Shown one piece after another: positions 9,053 to 18,036 of a stretch of DNA of 64,000 nucleotides. Location of the stretch: positions 62,001 through 126,000 of the forward strand of contig NZ_JAHUWN010000008.1 in assembly GCF_019219025.1 (NCBI RefSeq). Reading direction: 5' to 3'. Under the pieces are notes generated by a model, which was not told where the DNA came from, ran no database searches, and saw only the letters and a list, made by a program, of their open reading frames with translations. Both the position numbers and the translations under genes were made by a program. Positions within the stretch are counted from its first letter, which is position 1; every line of letters begins with the position of its first letter. The DNA is from Bacillus sp. sid0103 (GTDB taxonomy: Bacteria; Bacillota; Bacilli; Bacillales_B; DSM-18226).

Positions 9053-9739
9053 TTGACTACGAAAATTGTCATTATAGACGATCACCAACTATTTAGAGAA
9101 GGTGTTAAAAGAATACTAGAATTCGAAAAATCGTTTCAAGTTGTATCAGAAGGTGACGATGGCTGCGAGGCTTTAAGATTAGTAGAAGAATTTCAACCTG
9201 ATGTTGTGATTATGGATATCAATATGCCGCAAAAGAATGGTGTCGAAGCTACCCGTGAATTGGTTGAGAAATACCCAGACACGAAGATTATAATCTTATC
9301 CATTCACGATGATGAAAACTATGTAACCCATGCCCTGCAAACTGGGGCCATTGGTTACCTCTTAAAAGAAATGGATGCCGATGCCTTGATTGAAGCTGTC
9401 AAAGTGGTAGCGGATGGCGGATCGTATTTACATCCAAAGGTTACTCATAATTTGGTGAACGAGTACCGCAAGCTGGCAGCGGGTGTTGCTCGCAGTGGTG
9501 GTGCTTACCTGCAATCGATGGAAATCCGCCGCCCTTTGCATTTACTGACACGCCGTGAATGCGAAGTGCTGCAAATGCTTGCCGATGGAAAAAGCAACCG
9601 CGGGATTGGCGAAGCTTTATTCATTAGCGAAAAAACAGTCAAAAACCACGTATCAAACATTTTACAAAAAATGAACGTCAATGACCGCACCCAAGCCGTA
9701 GTCGTCGCCATTAAAAATGGCTGGGTAGAGGTAAAATAA
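9053..9739 (+). CDS. degU: Response regulator DegU
   Basis: NarL/FixJ-family DNA-binding regulator phosphorylated by DegS. 228 residues (229 in B. subtilis). Receiver: acidic pocket DDH (~10-12), phospho-Asp in [13 protein letters not shown] (Asp ~56), Lys in LLKEMDADA. The C-terminal LuxR-type helix-turn-helix reads [19 protein letters not shown] then [14 protein letters not shown]. Translation starts at a TTG preceded by AGGAGGCG. The gap to degS could hold a separate promoter, as known for B. subtilis degU, but none is obvious. Confidence 0.96.
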   Translation: MTTKIVIIDDHQLFREGVKRILEFEKSFQVVSEGDDGCEALRLVEEFQPDVVIMDINMPQKNGVEATRELVEKYPDTKIIILSIHDDENYVTHALQTGAIGYLLKEMDADALIEAVKVVADGGSYLHPKVTHNLVNEYRKLAAGVARSGGAYLQSMEIRRPLHLLTRRECEVLQMLADGKSNRGIGEALFISEKTVKNHVSNILQKMNVNDRTQAVVVAIKNGWVEVK

Positions 9740-9751
9740 TAGAACAAACCA

Positions 9752-9781
9752 AGGGCATGCTGAAAAGTATGCTCTTTTTGT
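9752..9781 (+). terminator. degU terminator
   Basis: AGGGCATGC and GTATGCTCT form an imperfect stem followed by TTTTTG, 12 bp after the degU stop. Confidence 0.6.
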
Positions 9782-9867
9782 TTGACCAATTAATGCAATT
9801 TATTAGTATTTCATATAAAATAAAAAATGCCATAGAGTAGTTAAAAAGATAAGGATGGTATTTTTTT

Positions 9868-10716
9868 ATGAAGACAGCCGTCGTTACGGATAGTACTGCG
9901 TACATCCCTAAGGATTTACGAGATAAATGGAATATACATATGATCCCCTTACATGTCATCTTTGGAAACGAGGTTTACCAGGAAGAAGTGGATATCACTT
10001 GGAGCCAATTTTACGAAGAGGTCAAGACGAAAGAGTTGCCAACCACTTCACAGCCGCCGATTGGCCAGTTTGTCGATTTATTTGAAATCCTTGCTAAGGA
10101 GTATGATGCTGTCATTAGTATCCATCTTTCAAGTGGAATCAGCGGCACTTATCAAGGTGCTGTCGCTGCCAGTACGATGGTAGACGGCATCAGCGTGTAT
10201 CCATTTGATTCAGAAATCAGCTGCATGGTGCAAGGTTTTTATGCAATCGAGGCCGCAAAATTGGCATCCCAAGGTGAGGATGCTGCTTCCATTATCGCCC
10301 ATTTAGAAGCATTAAAACAAACGGCACGGGCCTATTTCATGGTGGACGATTTAGCCCACCTGCAACGAGGGGGGCGTCTCTCCAGTGCCCAAGCCTTTTT
10401 TGGAAGCCTCATTCAAGTTAAACCACTGCTTCATTTCGAAAACAAGGTCATTGTCCCATTAGAAAAAGTCCGCACCCGAAAGAAAGCAATGAAACGGATC
10501 GTTGACCTGCTTGATGAGGATGCATCTAGCGGCAACAGCTATCAAGCTGTCATTATTCACGCCAATCGTGAGGAAGACGCCAAGGAATGGCGCGCTGAAC
10601 TGTCAGCCATGTATCCAAACGTCCAATTTACCATCGGATACTTCGGCGCGGTCATCGGTACCCATCTCGGCGAAGGAGCCATGGGCTTGGGGTGGATGAA
10701 AAAATTAGATAAGTAA
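9868..10716 (+). CDS. DegV family fatty-acid-binding protein
   Basis: FakB-type protein that binds a fatty acid and presents it to the kinase FakA for incorporation into phospholipid. 282 residues. N-terminal signature AVVTDSTAYIPKDL (~4-17); the ligand-site LTTSQPP-type motif appears as LPTTSQPPIGQF (~55-66), IHLSSGISGTYQGA (~88-101) and DDLAHLQRGGRLS (~157-169). Located between degU and comFA exactly as yviA is in B. subtilis. The substrate fatty acid cannot be told from sequence. Confidence 0.9.
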   Translation: MKTAVVTDSTAYIPKDLRDKWNIHMIPLHVIFGNEVYQEEVDITWSQFYEEVKTKELPTTSQPPIGQFVDLFEILAKEYDAVISIHLSSGISGTYQGAVAASTMVDGISVYPFDSEISCMVQGFYAIEAAKLASQGEDAASIIAHLEALKQTARAYFMVDDLAHLQRGGRLSSAQAFFGSLIQVKPLLHFENKVIVPLEKVRTRKKAMKRIVDLLDEDASSGNSYQAVIIHANREEDAKEWRAELSAMYPNVQFTIGYFGAVIGTHLGEGAMGLGWMKKLDK

Positions 10717-10724
10717 ATTACCTG

Positions 10725-10756
10725 CCATTCCGCCCTCTGGGACGGAATGGTTTTTG
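10725..10756 (+). terminator. degV terminator
   Basis: CCATTCCG (725-732) and CGGAATGG (743-750) form a stem followed by five T. It separates degV from the repeat array. Confidence 0.75.
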
Positions 10757-10779
10757 ATTTTATGAGGGTGAGAGCTCTC

Positions 10780-11545
10780 GTGCAAGCTGATCAGTGGTTG
10801 GGCTCGAAAACATTAAAAAAGGTAATGAAAAGGGGTTTGGCGGAATCAATTGGGGAATCGGCGGGAAAAGTTACAATGTCGGCGGAATCCGTCCGAAGTT
10901 AGGCGGAATAACTCCAACAAACGGCGGAATCCCCGGCCAAATCGGCGGAATCCTCAAGCTGGAGCACTAGCGTGCAAACTGGTCAGTGTAGGGGCTCGAA
11001 ACCCACTAAAAAGGGTATCCAAAAGAGGTTAGGCGGAATCATTTGGAGAATCGGCTGAAAAAGTTACAAAGTCGGCGGAATCCGACCCAAGTTAGGCGGA
11101 ATAACTCCAACAAACGGCGGAATCCTCGAGCCGAGCGCTAGCGTGCAAACTGGTCAGTGGATGGGCCCGCAACCCACTAAAAAGGGTATCCAAAAGAGGT
11201 TAGGCGGAATCAACTGGGGAATCGGCGGGAAAAGTTACAAAGTCGGCGGAATCCGACCCAAGTTAGGCGGAATAACTCCAACAAACGGCGGAATCCCCGG
11301 TCAAATCGGCGGAATCCTCAAGCCGAGCGCTAGCGTGCAAACCGAACAGTGTTTAGGCTCGAAACCCACTAAAAAGGGTATCCAAAAGAGGTTAGGCGGA
11401 ATCAATTGGGGAATCGGCGGGAAAAGTTACAAAGTCGGCGGAATCCGACCCAAGTTAGGCGGAATAACTCCAACAATTGGCGGAATCCCCGGCCAAATCG
11501 GTGGAATTCCTTGCAAAGTAGGCGAAATCCGCTCTACCCAATAGA
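10780..11545 (+). repeat. Tandem array with 21-bp internal period (GCGGAAT repeats)
   Basis: Four tandem copies of a 171-192 bp unit start at 10780, 10972, 11143 and 11335, each opening GTGCAA. Within every unit the core GCGGAAT recurs every 21 bp exactly, with 14 bp of less conserved spacer; copy 2 lacks one 21-bp module. Because 21 and 192 are multiples of three, open frames persist across it (10850-11032, 11143-11544) that would encode GGI-rich heptads, but no ribosome site precedes them and a related array lies at 44591-44697. Treated as non-coding repeat DNA of unknown role. Confidence 0.8.
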
Positions 11546-11657
11546 ATTCAAGCCTACCTAAATGACTAAAACTCGTAAAAAAATTTGTCAAATTAGCAGG
11601 AATTTCTTCAATCTTTGTAGAAATTTCTCAAAAAAGATAAAGGAGTTGACGAATAAT

Positions 11658-12653
11658 TTGATCATGAAAGGATTAACACTCCCACAAAGGCTATTGTTAA
11701 TCGAAATTCTAAAAGTTCGCTTAACAATCGGCCACTGCAAATATCAAGAGATAGAAAAAGACCTGGCCAAACGATGGGCTGGATACTGGGGCGAAATAGC
11801 ACTGGCTAATTACGTCAAAGAAATACACCATGATAGATACCTCGTCTTCCACGACCTCCAACTTCAATTCAACGGCATTCACTTTCAAATCGACACCCTT
11901 CTTCTCTCCAAACACTACATTCTAATCATCGAAGCCAAAAACATTGCTGGTACATTAACATTTGATAATACTTTTAAGCAGCTAATCCGTACAAATGAGG
12001 ATGGATCAGAAGAATCTTTCGAGGACCCGCGTGTTCAATGCCAGCGACTTCAATCCCTTCTCCGCAATTGGTTAATTAAAAACCATTGCAACCTGCTCCC
12101 AGTAGACACCTTAATTTTTTTCAAAAGCACCAGCACCATCTTGAAAACTAATTCTGGTGACAAAACAGATTTCAGCAAAATATGTAAGGGAAGAGACCTT
12201 TTTAATAAAATTGAGAAGATGGAACAAACGTATCAGCAAGAAAAGATTAACAACGGAACGATGGAGAAGATTGCGAAACTACTCTTCGACCAACATTGTC
12301 CCAGGGCTATAAACATTTTAAAAGAATACAATTTGACCGAAAAAGATATTCGCAGTGGTGTTTGCTGTCCGAATAAAGAATGCAGCTATATTCCGATGAA
12401 TTACAAAAGAGGGAATTGGATTTGCCCTGTCTGCAAGACCATATCAAAAGATGCCATCCTAAAAGCCCTCAGTGACTACTTCTACTTATATAAGCAAACG
12501 ATCACTAACCAAGAAGTTAAAGTCTTCCTGCATCTCGCATCCCCTAATACCACTCAAAAAATACTTCATAAATTAAACTTGAAAACAACGGGAAGAACAA
12601 AAGATCGATGCTATTATCTCTGTCCAGAGAAGGTGCCCCTGTGCGTTTTATGA
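11658..12653 (+). CDS. NERD domain protein with C-terminal zinc ribbon
   Basis: The nuclease-related domain occupies about residues 35-150 of the product: GYWGEIALANYV, then the conserved LQLQFNGIHFQIDTLLLSKHY region and YILIIEAKNIAG, whose E-x-K resembles the PD-(D/E)XK-like core. A four-cysteine ribbon (CCPNKEC...WICPVC) lies near the C terminus. Function is unknown; NERD proteins are thought to act on DNA. The likely start is the TTG at 11658 (or ATG 11664) after AGGAG at 641-645; the open frame extends upstream to 11562 without support. It overlaps the comFA start by 46 bp and so probably shares its transcript. It is not part of the B. subtilis comF operon. Confidence 0.75.
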   Translation: MIMKGLTLPQRLLLIEILKVRLTIGHCKYQEIEKDLAKRWAGYWGEIALANYVKEIHHDRYLVFHDLQLQFNGIHFQIDTLLLSKHYILIIEAKNIAGTLTFDNTFKQLIRTNEDGSEESFEDPRVQCQRLQSLLRNWLIKNHCNLLPVDTLIFFKSTSTILKTNSGDKTDFSKICKGRDLFNKIEKMEQTYQQEKINNGTMEKIAKLLFDQHCPRAINILKEYNLTEKDIRSGVCCPNKECSYIPMNYKRGNWICPVCKTISKDAILKALSDYFYLYKQTITNQEVKVFLHLASPNTTQKILHKLNLKTTGRTKDRCYYLCPEKVPLCVL

Positions 12654-14128
12654 TAAAAAATGACATGTTAGTCCCAAGTACCATACAAGGAGATTCTTTC
12701 CCCATCTCGAAACTGCCGAACATCCCACATCCGCCGCTCAATCCAAACTTCTCCTATAACCATGACCTGCAGCAGCTTCTTACTGGTAAACAGCTCCTCC
12801 TAGAAGATATTCCCTTTCCTATCGAGGAAGTACAGGCTCATTATGAAAATGGCTATATAACGTACCGGAAAGGAATCAACTACGAGGGGAAAAAGCCAGT
12901 CTGTGCCCGTTGCGGCATGAAGAGCCCGCACTGGTTTGCCGCCTTTCCATGCTCACGATGTGGTGAAACCTGTCATTATTGCCGTCATTGCATCATGATG
13001 GGTAGGATTAGCGCTTGCACGGCTCTCATTGGCTGGAGTGGGCCGTTGCCTGACACCAAACTTCCTGAAACCATCAAACAATGGCGGGGGACTCTCTCAA
13101 AGGGGCAGCAGGATGCATCAGACCATGTGGTAGATGCCATTTTGCATAATCAAGAACACCTAGTCTGGGCTGTTTGCGGGGCAGGGAAAACGGAGGTTCT
13201 ATTCGCCGGAATCGAGGCTGCACTTGCTGCTAAAAAAAGAATCTGCATTGCCACCCCACGGACCGATGTCGTCTTAGAACTCACCCCTAGACTGAAAGCC
13301 GCCTTCCCGGAAATAAAAGTAGCTTCCCTTTATGGCGGAAGTGAGGACCGCCATCACTATGCCCCCCTCACCATTGCAACCACCCATCAACTGCTCCGCT
13401 TTTACCAGGCTTTTGATTCGCTTATATTAGATGAGGTTGATGCCTTTCCATATACTGTCGAAGAATCCCTCCAGTATGCCGCCATTCAGTCGCGAAAACC
13501 GTCTTCCGCCATGATTTACCTGACTGCCACCCCCAATCAAAAATGGCAAAGGGAATGCCGGACAGGAAAACGAGCATTTACCACCATCCCAGCTCGTTTC
13601 CATCGCCATCCACTCCCAGTACCCGAATTTGAATGGTGCGGTAACTGGCAAAAGCAGTTGCAAAAAAATAAACTCCCGCCCAACGTCCTTCGCTGGATAA
13701 TGGCGCGGATTCATGTGAACAAACAAGCCTTAGTGTTTTTCCCACATATCCTTTTGATGGAAAAAGCGCTCCCCATCCTGCATCCATTGGCGGCATCGAT
13801 AGAATCTGTCCATGCCGAAGACCCTGACCGCAAAGAAAAAGTTCAGAGAATGCGTTCCAAAGAAATTCCTTTACTGTTGACGACGACCATTCTTGAGCGA
13901 GGCGTCACCTTCCCCAATATTGACGTGGCTGTGATTGGGGCCGAAGATGCCATTTTTTCAGAAAGTGCGCTCGTTCAGATTGCCGGAAGGGCGGGGAGGA
14001 GCAAGGATCATCCAGAGGGGATCGTGACTTTTTTTCATCATGGAAAAACTGAAGAGATGGTAAAGGCAAGAAAACAAATCGTCTCGATGAACCGAGAAGG
14101 GTTCCAAAGGGACTTGCTCGATAAATGA
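12608..14128 (+). CDS. comFA: Competence helicase ComFA
   Basis: ATP-dependent DEAD-like translocase that helps pull single-stranded DNA into the cytosol during transformation. 506 residues from this start (B. subtilis 463). A four-cysteine zinc finger (CARCG...CSRCG, then CHYCRHC) spans ~97-127; Walker A is VWAVCGAGKTEV (~186-197); DEVD box LILDEVDAF (~274-282); motif III TATPN; motif VI IAGRAGRS (~457-464). Alternative starts are ATG 12650, which overlaps the NERD stop, or 12665; upstream ribosome sites are all weak. comFC follows after 20 bp. Confidence 0.9.
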   Translation: MLLSLSREGAPVRFMIKNDMLVPSTIQGDSFPISKLPNIPHPPLNPNFSYNHDLQQLLTGKQLLLEDIPFPIEEVQAHYENGYITYRKGINYEGKKPVCARCGMKSPHWFAAFPCSRCGETCHYCRHCIMMGRISACTALIGWSGPLPDTKLPETIKQWRGTLSKGQQDASDHVVDAILHNQEHLVWAVCGAGKTEVLFAGIEAALAAKKRICIATPRTDVVLELTPRLKAAFPEIKVASLYGGSEDRHHYAPLTIATTHQLLRFYQAFDSLILDEVDAFPYTVEESLQYAAIQSRKPSSAMIYLTATPNQKWQRECRTGKRAFTTIPARFHRHPLPVPEFEWCGNWQKQLQKNKLPPNVLRWIMARIHVNKQALVFFPHILLMEKALPILHPLAASIESVHAEDPDRKEKVQRMRSKEIPLLLTTTILERGVTFPNIDVAVIGAEDAIFSESALVQIAGRAGRSKDHPEGIVTFFHHGKTEEMVKARKQIVSMNREGFQRDLLDK

Positions 14129-14148
14129 AAAGAGTGAGGAGCATAAAA

Positions 14149-14865
14149 ATGAATCTATTCCACCAAGACCGCTGCCTTATCTGCAATGAACAGATAAGGC
14201 CAAGCATAGGCTGGACAGCCATTTTCTCAGTTGAGAAGGAACTTCTCATTTGTCCTATATGTGAAGGAAAGTTAGAAAAAATCACTGGCGACGTATGTCG
14301 AATTTGCAGCCGTCCGCTGCTCCATGTCGAGGAGCAATTTCGCAATGGCGATGTGTGCCATGATTGCTTCCGTTGGGAGGAAGACGCAAACTGGCAAGGA
14401 ACCCTTGAGAAGAATGATTCTCTATTTGTCTACAATGATTTTTTAAAAGAGGTTGTGGCAAAATTTAAATTTCGCGGCGATTATGTACTGGCAAAGATTT
14501 TTGCAGAAGTCTTCAGGGGGAAGCTTAGTGAATTAGCACCTGACCTGTTAGTGCCTATTCCATTAAGTGATGAACGGCAATATGAGCGGGGCTTTAATCA
14601 AGCAGCAGCCCTCCTAACAGAGGCAGGTTTTTCTCCTGCAATTATGCTCAGCAGGATCCACGCTGAAAAGCAATCGAAAAAATCTAGATCGGAGCGGATT
14701 CATCTTCCTCAGGTCTTTCAAGTTCACCATGAGGGGACCTTAACCGGAAAAAAAGTAATTTTAATTGATGATATCTATACAACGGGCTCCACACTAAGGC
14801 ACGCTGCAAAACTGTTAAAAGAGGCGGGGGCAAAAAGCGTTCAATCCCTCACACTTGGGCGATAA
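14149..14865 (+). CDS. comFC: Competence protein ComFC (phosphoribosyltransferase fold)
   Basis: ComF-family protein needed for DNA uptake, partner of ComFA. 238 residues. An N-terminal zinc finger (CLIC, CPIC, CRIC, CHDC, within ~1-75) is followed by a phosphoribosyltransferase-like domain with VPIPLSDERQYERGFNQA (~133-150) and the PRPP loop VILIDDIYTTGSTL (~203-216). ATG 14149 is preferred over 14125 because a TGAGGAG site precedes it. There is no comFB between comFA and comFC. Confidence 0.92.
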   Translation: MNLFHQDRCLICNEQIRPSIGWTAIFSVEKELLICPICEGKLEKITGDVCRICSRPLLHVEEQFRNGDVCHDCFRWEEDANWQGTLEKNDSLFVYNDFLKEVVAKFKFRGDYVLAKIFAEVFRGKLSELAPDLLVPIPLSDERQYERGFNQAAALLTEAGFSPAIMLSRIHAEKQSKKSRSERIHLPQVFQVHHEGTLTGKKVILIDDIYTTGSTLRHAAKLLKEAGAKSVQSLTLGR

Positions 14866-14906
14866 CGAAAGCAGGGGAATCGGGAAGCTCCCCCACCCCT
14901 AATCCA

Positions 14907-15206
14907 TCATAGCCGCATCTTTAACGCTTTTTGTGCCGTTTCGATATCATGACCAAGCATCAACCCTAAATCATAAGCTGGATAATTGCCGTGTTAAATT
15001 TCCTTTAGCTCAGCGTCCGTTATTATATTTAAGGACATTTTAAATTTCATTAAGCCGACAAATTGGAATGCCACAAGTTTGTGCAATTCCAATGTTCCAT
15101 GCCAAGCTAACAATTTTTTTCCTAGTGCTCCATCCTCAAGATCCTCTACTCGTTTTAACATCCATTTAGCCTATTCTTTACGCATATTGCTGGAAAGTTG
15201 TCCCAT
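14907..15206 (-). pseudogene. Decayed gene of unknown family
   Basis: Reading the minus strand from an ATG at 15206, one frame runs about 100 codons with just two internal stops (TAG after MRKE, TAA after AELKEI). Between them the translation looks protein-like, for example WMLKRVEDLEDGALGKKLL and YDLGLMLGHDIETAQKALK. The single consistent frame with stops suggests a recently inactivated small gene. I do not recognise it. It lies in the 540-bp gap where B. subtilis carries yvyF-flgM and the flagellar genes, but shows no likeness to them. Confidence 0.45.
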
Positions 15207-15334
15207 TAAAGATTACAATTAAATTGAATAACCATTCATATTAGTAAAAATACCTATGGGTGTCAAAGGTTGTTGAAAACATTGTCACTATATTCCCTTA
15301 GTTTTTGTCAATAAATCGACAAAATTTTTGTTCT

Positions 15335-15360
15335 GATTTAGCAGGATAATCATAGGGTAA
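15335..15360 (+). promoter_or_regulatory. Possible sigma-B-type promoter of hpf
   Basis: GATTTA (335-340) and GGGTAA (355-360) with a 14-bp spacer loosely resemble the general-stress consensus GTTTAA / GGGTAT. The B. subtilis orthologue (yvyD) is under sigma B and sigma H, which makes this plausible. Confidence 0.35.
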
Positions 15361-15406
15361 AATAGAAATGTTATTACATAGCCTTAACTAAAGGAGGAAT
15401 CCACAC

Positions 15407-15955
15407 ATGAAATATAACGTTCGTGGTGAAAACATTGAGGTAACTCCAGCAATTAGAGAGTATGTAGAGAAGAAAATCGCTAAATTGGAACGCTATTTTA
15501 CTGAAGCACCTGATGCAAAGGTAAATGTGAATCTAAGATTCAATCAAGATAAAACTTCTAAAGTAGAAGTAACGATCCCACTTCCACAACTAGTTCTTCG
15601 AGCTGAAGAAACAAATGTTGACATGTATGCCGGGATTGACTTGATAACTGATAAACTAGAGCGTCAAATTCGCAAACACAAAACAAAGGTAAACCGCAAG
15701 TTCCGCGAAAAAGGCGACTTTCCAATTACATTTGCAACTAATGAAAACACTGAAGTACATGAATTAGACGAAGATGAATTAGAATTAGTTCGTACAAAGC
15801 GCTTCGACCTAAAACCAATGGACAGTGAAGAAGCGATCCTGCAGATGAACATGCTAGGCCATAGCTTCTATGTCTTTACAAATGCAGATACACATCGTAC
15901 CAATGTTGTTTATAAGCGCCGTGATGGTCGTTATGGTTTAATCGAAGCCCAATAA
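15407..15955 (+). CDS. hpf: Ribosome hibernation promoting factor, long form
   Basis: Binds the 30S decoding centre and dimerises 70S ribosomes into 100S particles in stationary phase or stress. 182 residues: N-terminal S30AE domain (MKYNVRGENIEVTPAIREYVEK, given as ~1-95) and C-terminal dimerisation domain (~125-182) with RTKRFDLKPM, EAILQMNMLGHSFYVF and VVYKRRDGRYGLI. AAAGGAGG precedes the ATG. Monocistronic, ended by a strong terminator. Confidence 0.96.
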   Translation: MKYNVRGENIEVTPAIREYVEKKIAKLERYFTEAPDAKVNVNLRFNQDKTSKVEVTIPLPQLVLRAEETNVDMYAGIDLITDKLERQIRKHKTKVNRKFREKGDFPITFATNENTEVHELDEDELELVRTKRFDLKPMDSEEAILQMNMLGHSFYVFTNADTHRTNVVYKRRDGRYGLIEAQ

Positions 15956-15970
15956 ACCTATATTAGAAAG

Positions 15971-16007
15971 AAAACGCTGCTCCTTTATTAGGGTCAGCGT
16001 TTTTTTA
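15971..16007 (+). terminator. hpf terminator
   Basis: AAACGCTG and CAGCGTTT arms with a run of seven T. Confidence 0.8.
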
Positions 16008-16078
16008 GATATAGTAAAGCAACTTTTTCGATAGAATCTTCTATATAAAACTATTTTTATAGAAAGAAGTGGCCAATC

Positions 16079-17689
16079 ATGGACTTTGATTTTCAGTACC
16101 ATCCCTACCCATCACAGCGCACAACCGTGTTCGCTCATCGCGGAATGATAGCAACCTCTCAGCCGCTTGCGGCTCAGGCAGGGCTGGATATCCTTAAACA
16201 GGGCGGGAATGCCATTGATGCTGCAATTGCCACGGCTGCTGCCTTAACCGTTCTGGAGCCGACCTCAAACGGGATCGGGGGGGATGCCTTCGCACTAGTC
16301 TGGACCAAGGGTAAACTACATGGCTTAAATGCAAGTGGTCCTGCACCGAAGCAATTGTCTATTGATGCCGTGAAAGCGAGAGGCTATGACAAAATTCCTG
16401 CGCATGGCCTGATTCCGGTAACCGTTCCTGGCGCGCCCTCAGCTTGGGCTGAACTTTCTCGGAAATTTGGTCGTCTTCCATTGCAAGGCGTTCTTCAGCC
16501 TGCTATAGACTATGCAGAAAACGGGTATCCGCTAACACCGACACTCGCGAAATATTGGCATCTTGTATATTCGCGGTACAAACAAATTCTCACAGCGGAA
16601 GAATTCCAGCCTTGGTTTGAAACCTTTGCCCCAAAAGGGCGGGCGCCGAAAGCAGGGGAGATTTGGCGTTCGAAGAACCACGCTAATACCTTGCGCTCCA
16701 TTGCTGAATCGGGTGCGGAAAGCTTTTACCGTGGCGAACTCGCCGGCAAAATCGCTGCCTTCTCCGAGCGCTACCATGGGTTCATTTCTAAAAGAGATTT
16801 GGCAGGCTATCGAGCGGAGTGGGTTGAGCCTATTAAAGCCAGCTATCACGGCTATGATGTTTGGGAAATCCCGCCGAACGGTCAAGGACTTGTCGCACTG
16901 CTGGCCTTGAATATCATCAAAGGGTTTGATTTCAGTGAAAAGGAAACCGTTGACACTTATCATAAACAAATCGAGGCAATAAAACTGGCATTTACGGATG
17001 GGAAAGCGATCATCACGGACCCTGATTTTATGAAAATGAACCTAGCTGACGTACTTTCTGATGAGTATGGCGAATCCAGACGCAGTGAGATCGTTGATGA
17101 AGCGTTGGTGCCGACACCCTGCCAGCCGCCACGTGGGGGCACCGTCTACCTCGCTGCGGCAGATGGTGAAGGCAACATGGTCTCATTTATTCAGAGCAAT
17201 TACATGGGCTTCGGCTCCGGTATCGTGGTGCCAGGCACCGGGATTGCGTTACAAAATCGCGGGTGTGATTTCTCTTTGGATCCTGACCATCCAAATGCAT
17301 TGCGGCCTGGTGCCAAGACGTATCACACGATTATTCCCGGGTTTCTAACAAAGGGTGATCATGCGGTCGGACCGTTTGGAGTGATGGGCGGCTATATGCA
17401 GCCTCAAGGGCATCTGCAGGTAATCATGAATACCATCGACTTTGGTTTAAATCCACAGGCCGCTCTCGACGCACCAAGATGGCAATGGATCGATGGGAAG
17501 AGGGTAGAAGTAGAGCCACATTTCCCGAATCATCTTGCGCAAGCCCTTGTTCGGAAAGGCCATCAAATTGAAGTGGCCCTCGACACAGGCAACTTCGGAC
17601 GCGGACAGATTATTTGGCGCGACCCAGAGACTGGCGTATTGATGGGGGGAACAGAAGCACGGACAGACGGGGCCATAGCTGCGTGGTAA
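16079..17689 (+). CDS. Gamma-glutamyltransferase family protein (YwrD-like)
   Basis: N-terminal nucleophile hydrolase of the gamma-glutamyltransferase family, which cleaves or transfers gamma-glutamyl groups from glutathione-like substrates. 536 residues with no visible signal peptide, so probably cytosolic, as for YwrD-type members. Motifs: QAGLDILKQGGNAIDAAIA (~37-55), PTSNGIGGDAFALVW (~63-77), and the autocleavage threonine in RGGTVYLAAADGEGNMVSF (~358-376), followed by GSGIVVPGTGIALQNRG (~382-398). It separates hpf from secA, which are adjacent in B. subtilis. The GC content seems higher than that of its neighbours, hinting at a different history. Confidence 0.88.
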   Translation: MDFDFQYHPYPSQRTTVFAHRGMIATSQPLAAQAGLDILKQGGNAIDAAIATAAALTVLEPTSNGIGGDAFALVWTKGKLHGLNASGPAPKQLSIDAVKARGYDKIPAHGLIPVTVPGAPSAWAELSRKFGRLPLQGVLQPAIDYAENGYPLTPTLAKYWHLVYSRYKQILTAEEFQPWFETFAPKGRAPKAGEIWRSKNHANTLRSIAESGAESFYRGELAGKIAAFSERYHGFISKRDLAGYRAEWVEPIKASYHGYDVWEIPPNGQGLVALLALNIIKGFDFSEKETVDTYHKQIEAIKLAFTDGKAIITDPDFMKMNLADVLSDEYGESRRSEIVDEALVPTPCQPPRGGTVYLAAADGEGNMVSFIQSNYMGFGSGIVVPGTGIALQNRGCDFSLDPDHPNALRPGAKTYHTIIPGFLTKGDHAVGPFGVMGGYMQPQGHLQVIMNTIDFGLNPQAALDAPRWQWIDGKRVEVEPHFPNHLAQALVRKGHQIEVALDTGNFGRGQIIWRDPETGVLMGGTEARTDGAIAAW

Positions 17690-17778
17690 GGTCTCGAGAC
17701 ATGCGCAGTAATTGGAATTCGCTGATAGGATGCGGAAATCCGCTGGTAGAATGCATTATTATGAAAATTGATCTAATC

Positions 17779-17812
17779 AGGCATCTCTTCTAGGTAAGAG
17801 ATGCTTGTTTTA
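17779..17812 (+). terminator. Terminator downstream of the gamma-glutamyltransferase gene
   Basis: GCATCTCTT (781-789) and AAGAGATGC (796-804) form a perfect 9-bp stem followed by TTGTTTT. Confidence 0.75.
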
Positions 17813-17826
17813 AATTTGATGAATAG

Positions 17827-18024
17827 TTATCCACATGTGGGTAATCGCAAATTAATGAAATTTACACACAATTCTGCAAATGATATCCACAATAAGGGGC
17901 GCTCAAGTGGATATCTCTAAAAACCAGACCTAAATCTACAAAAATTGGCTGGATAACTACAAAAATACAGTGGATATCCACAAATTTTCAGAAGATATCA
18001 ACAATTTTTCACCACTTATCTACA
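17827..18024. promoter_or_regulatory. Cluster of DnaA-box-like sequences
   Basis: A perfect DnaA box TTATCCACA (827-835) abuts an inverted near-match TGTGGGTAA (836-844). One-mismatch boxes follow: TTACACACA (862-870), ATATCCACA (883-891 and 974-982, the latter inside the palindrome GTGGATATCCAC) and TTATCTACA (18016-18024), with weaker ones near 906-914, 949-956 and 17995. All lie in the AT-rich gap between two convergent terminators, where no gene is seen. Such clusters bind DnaA away from oriC in B. subtilis; binding here is inferred. Confidence 0.55.
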
Positions 18025-18036
18025 AGTCCACGATTA

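Noticed and set aside
11143..11544. 133-residue GGI-rich open frame in the repeat array (also 10850-11032)
   Set aside because: No ribosome site, starts and ends within repeats, and the frame is kept open only because the period is a multiple of three; a related repeat lies between genes elsewhere.
10780..11545. CRISPR array
   Set aside because: The core is only about 7 bp, the period is 21 bp, spacers repeat between units, and there are no cas genes nearby.
16510..17348. Several open frames on both strands within the gamma-glutamyltransferase gene
   Set aside because: High GC produces long shadows; only the 536-residue frame has family motifs and correct length.
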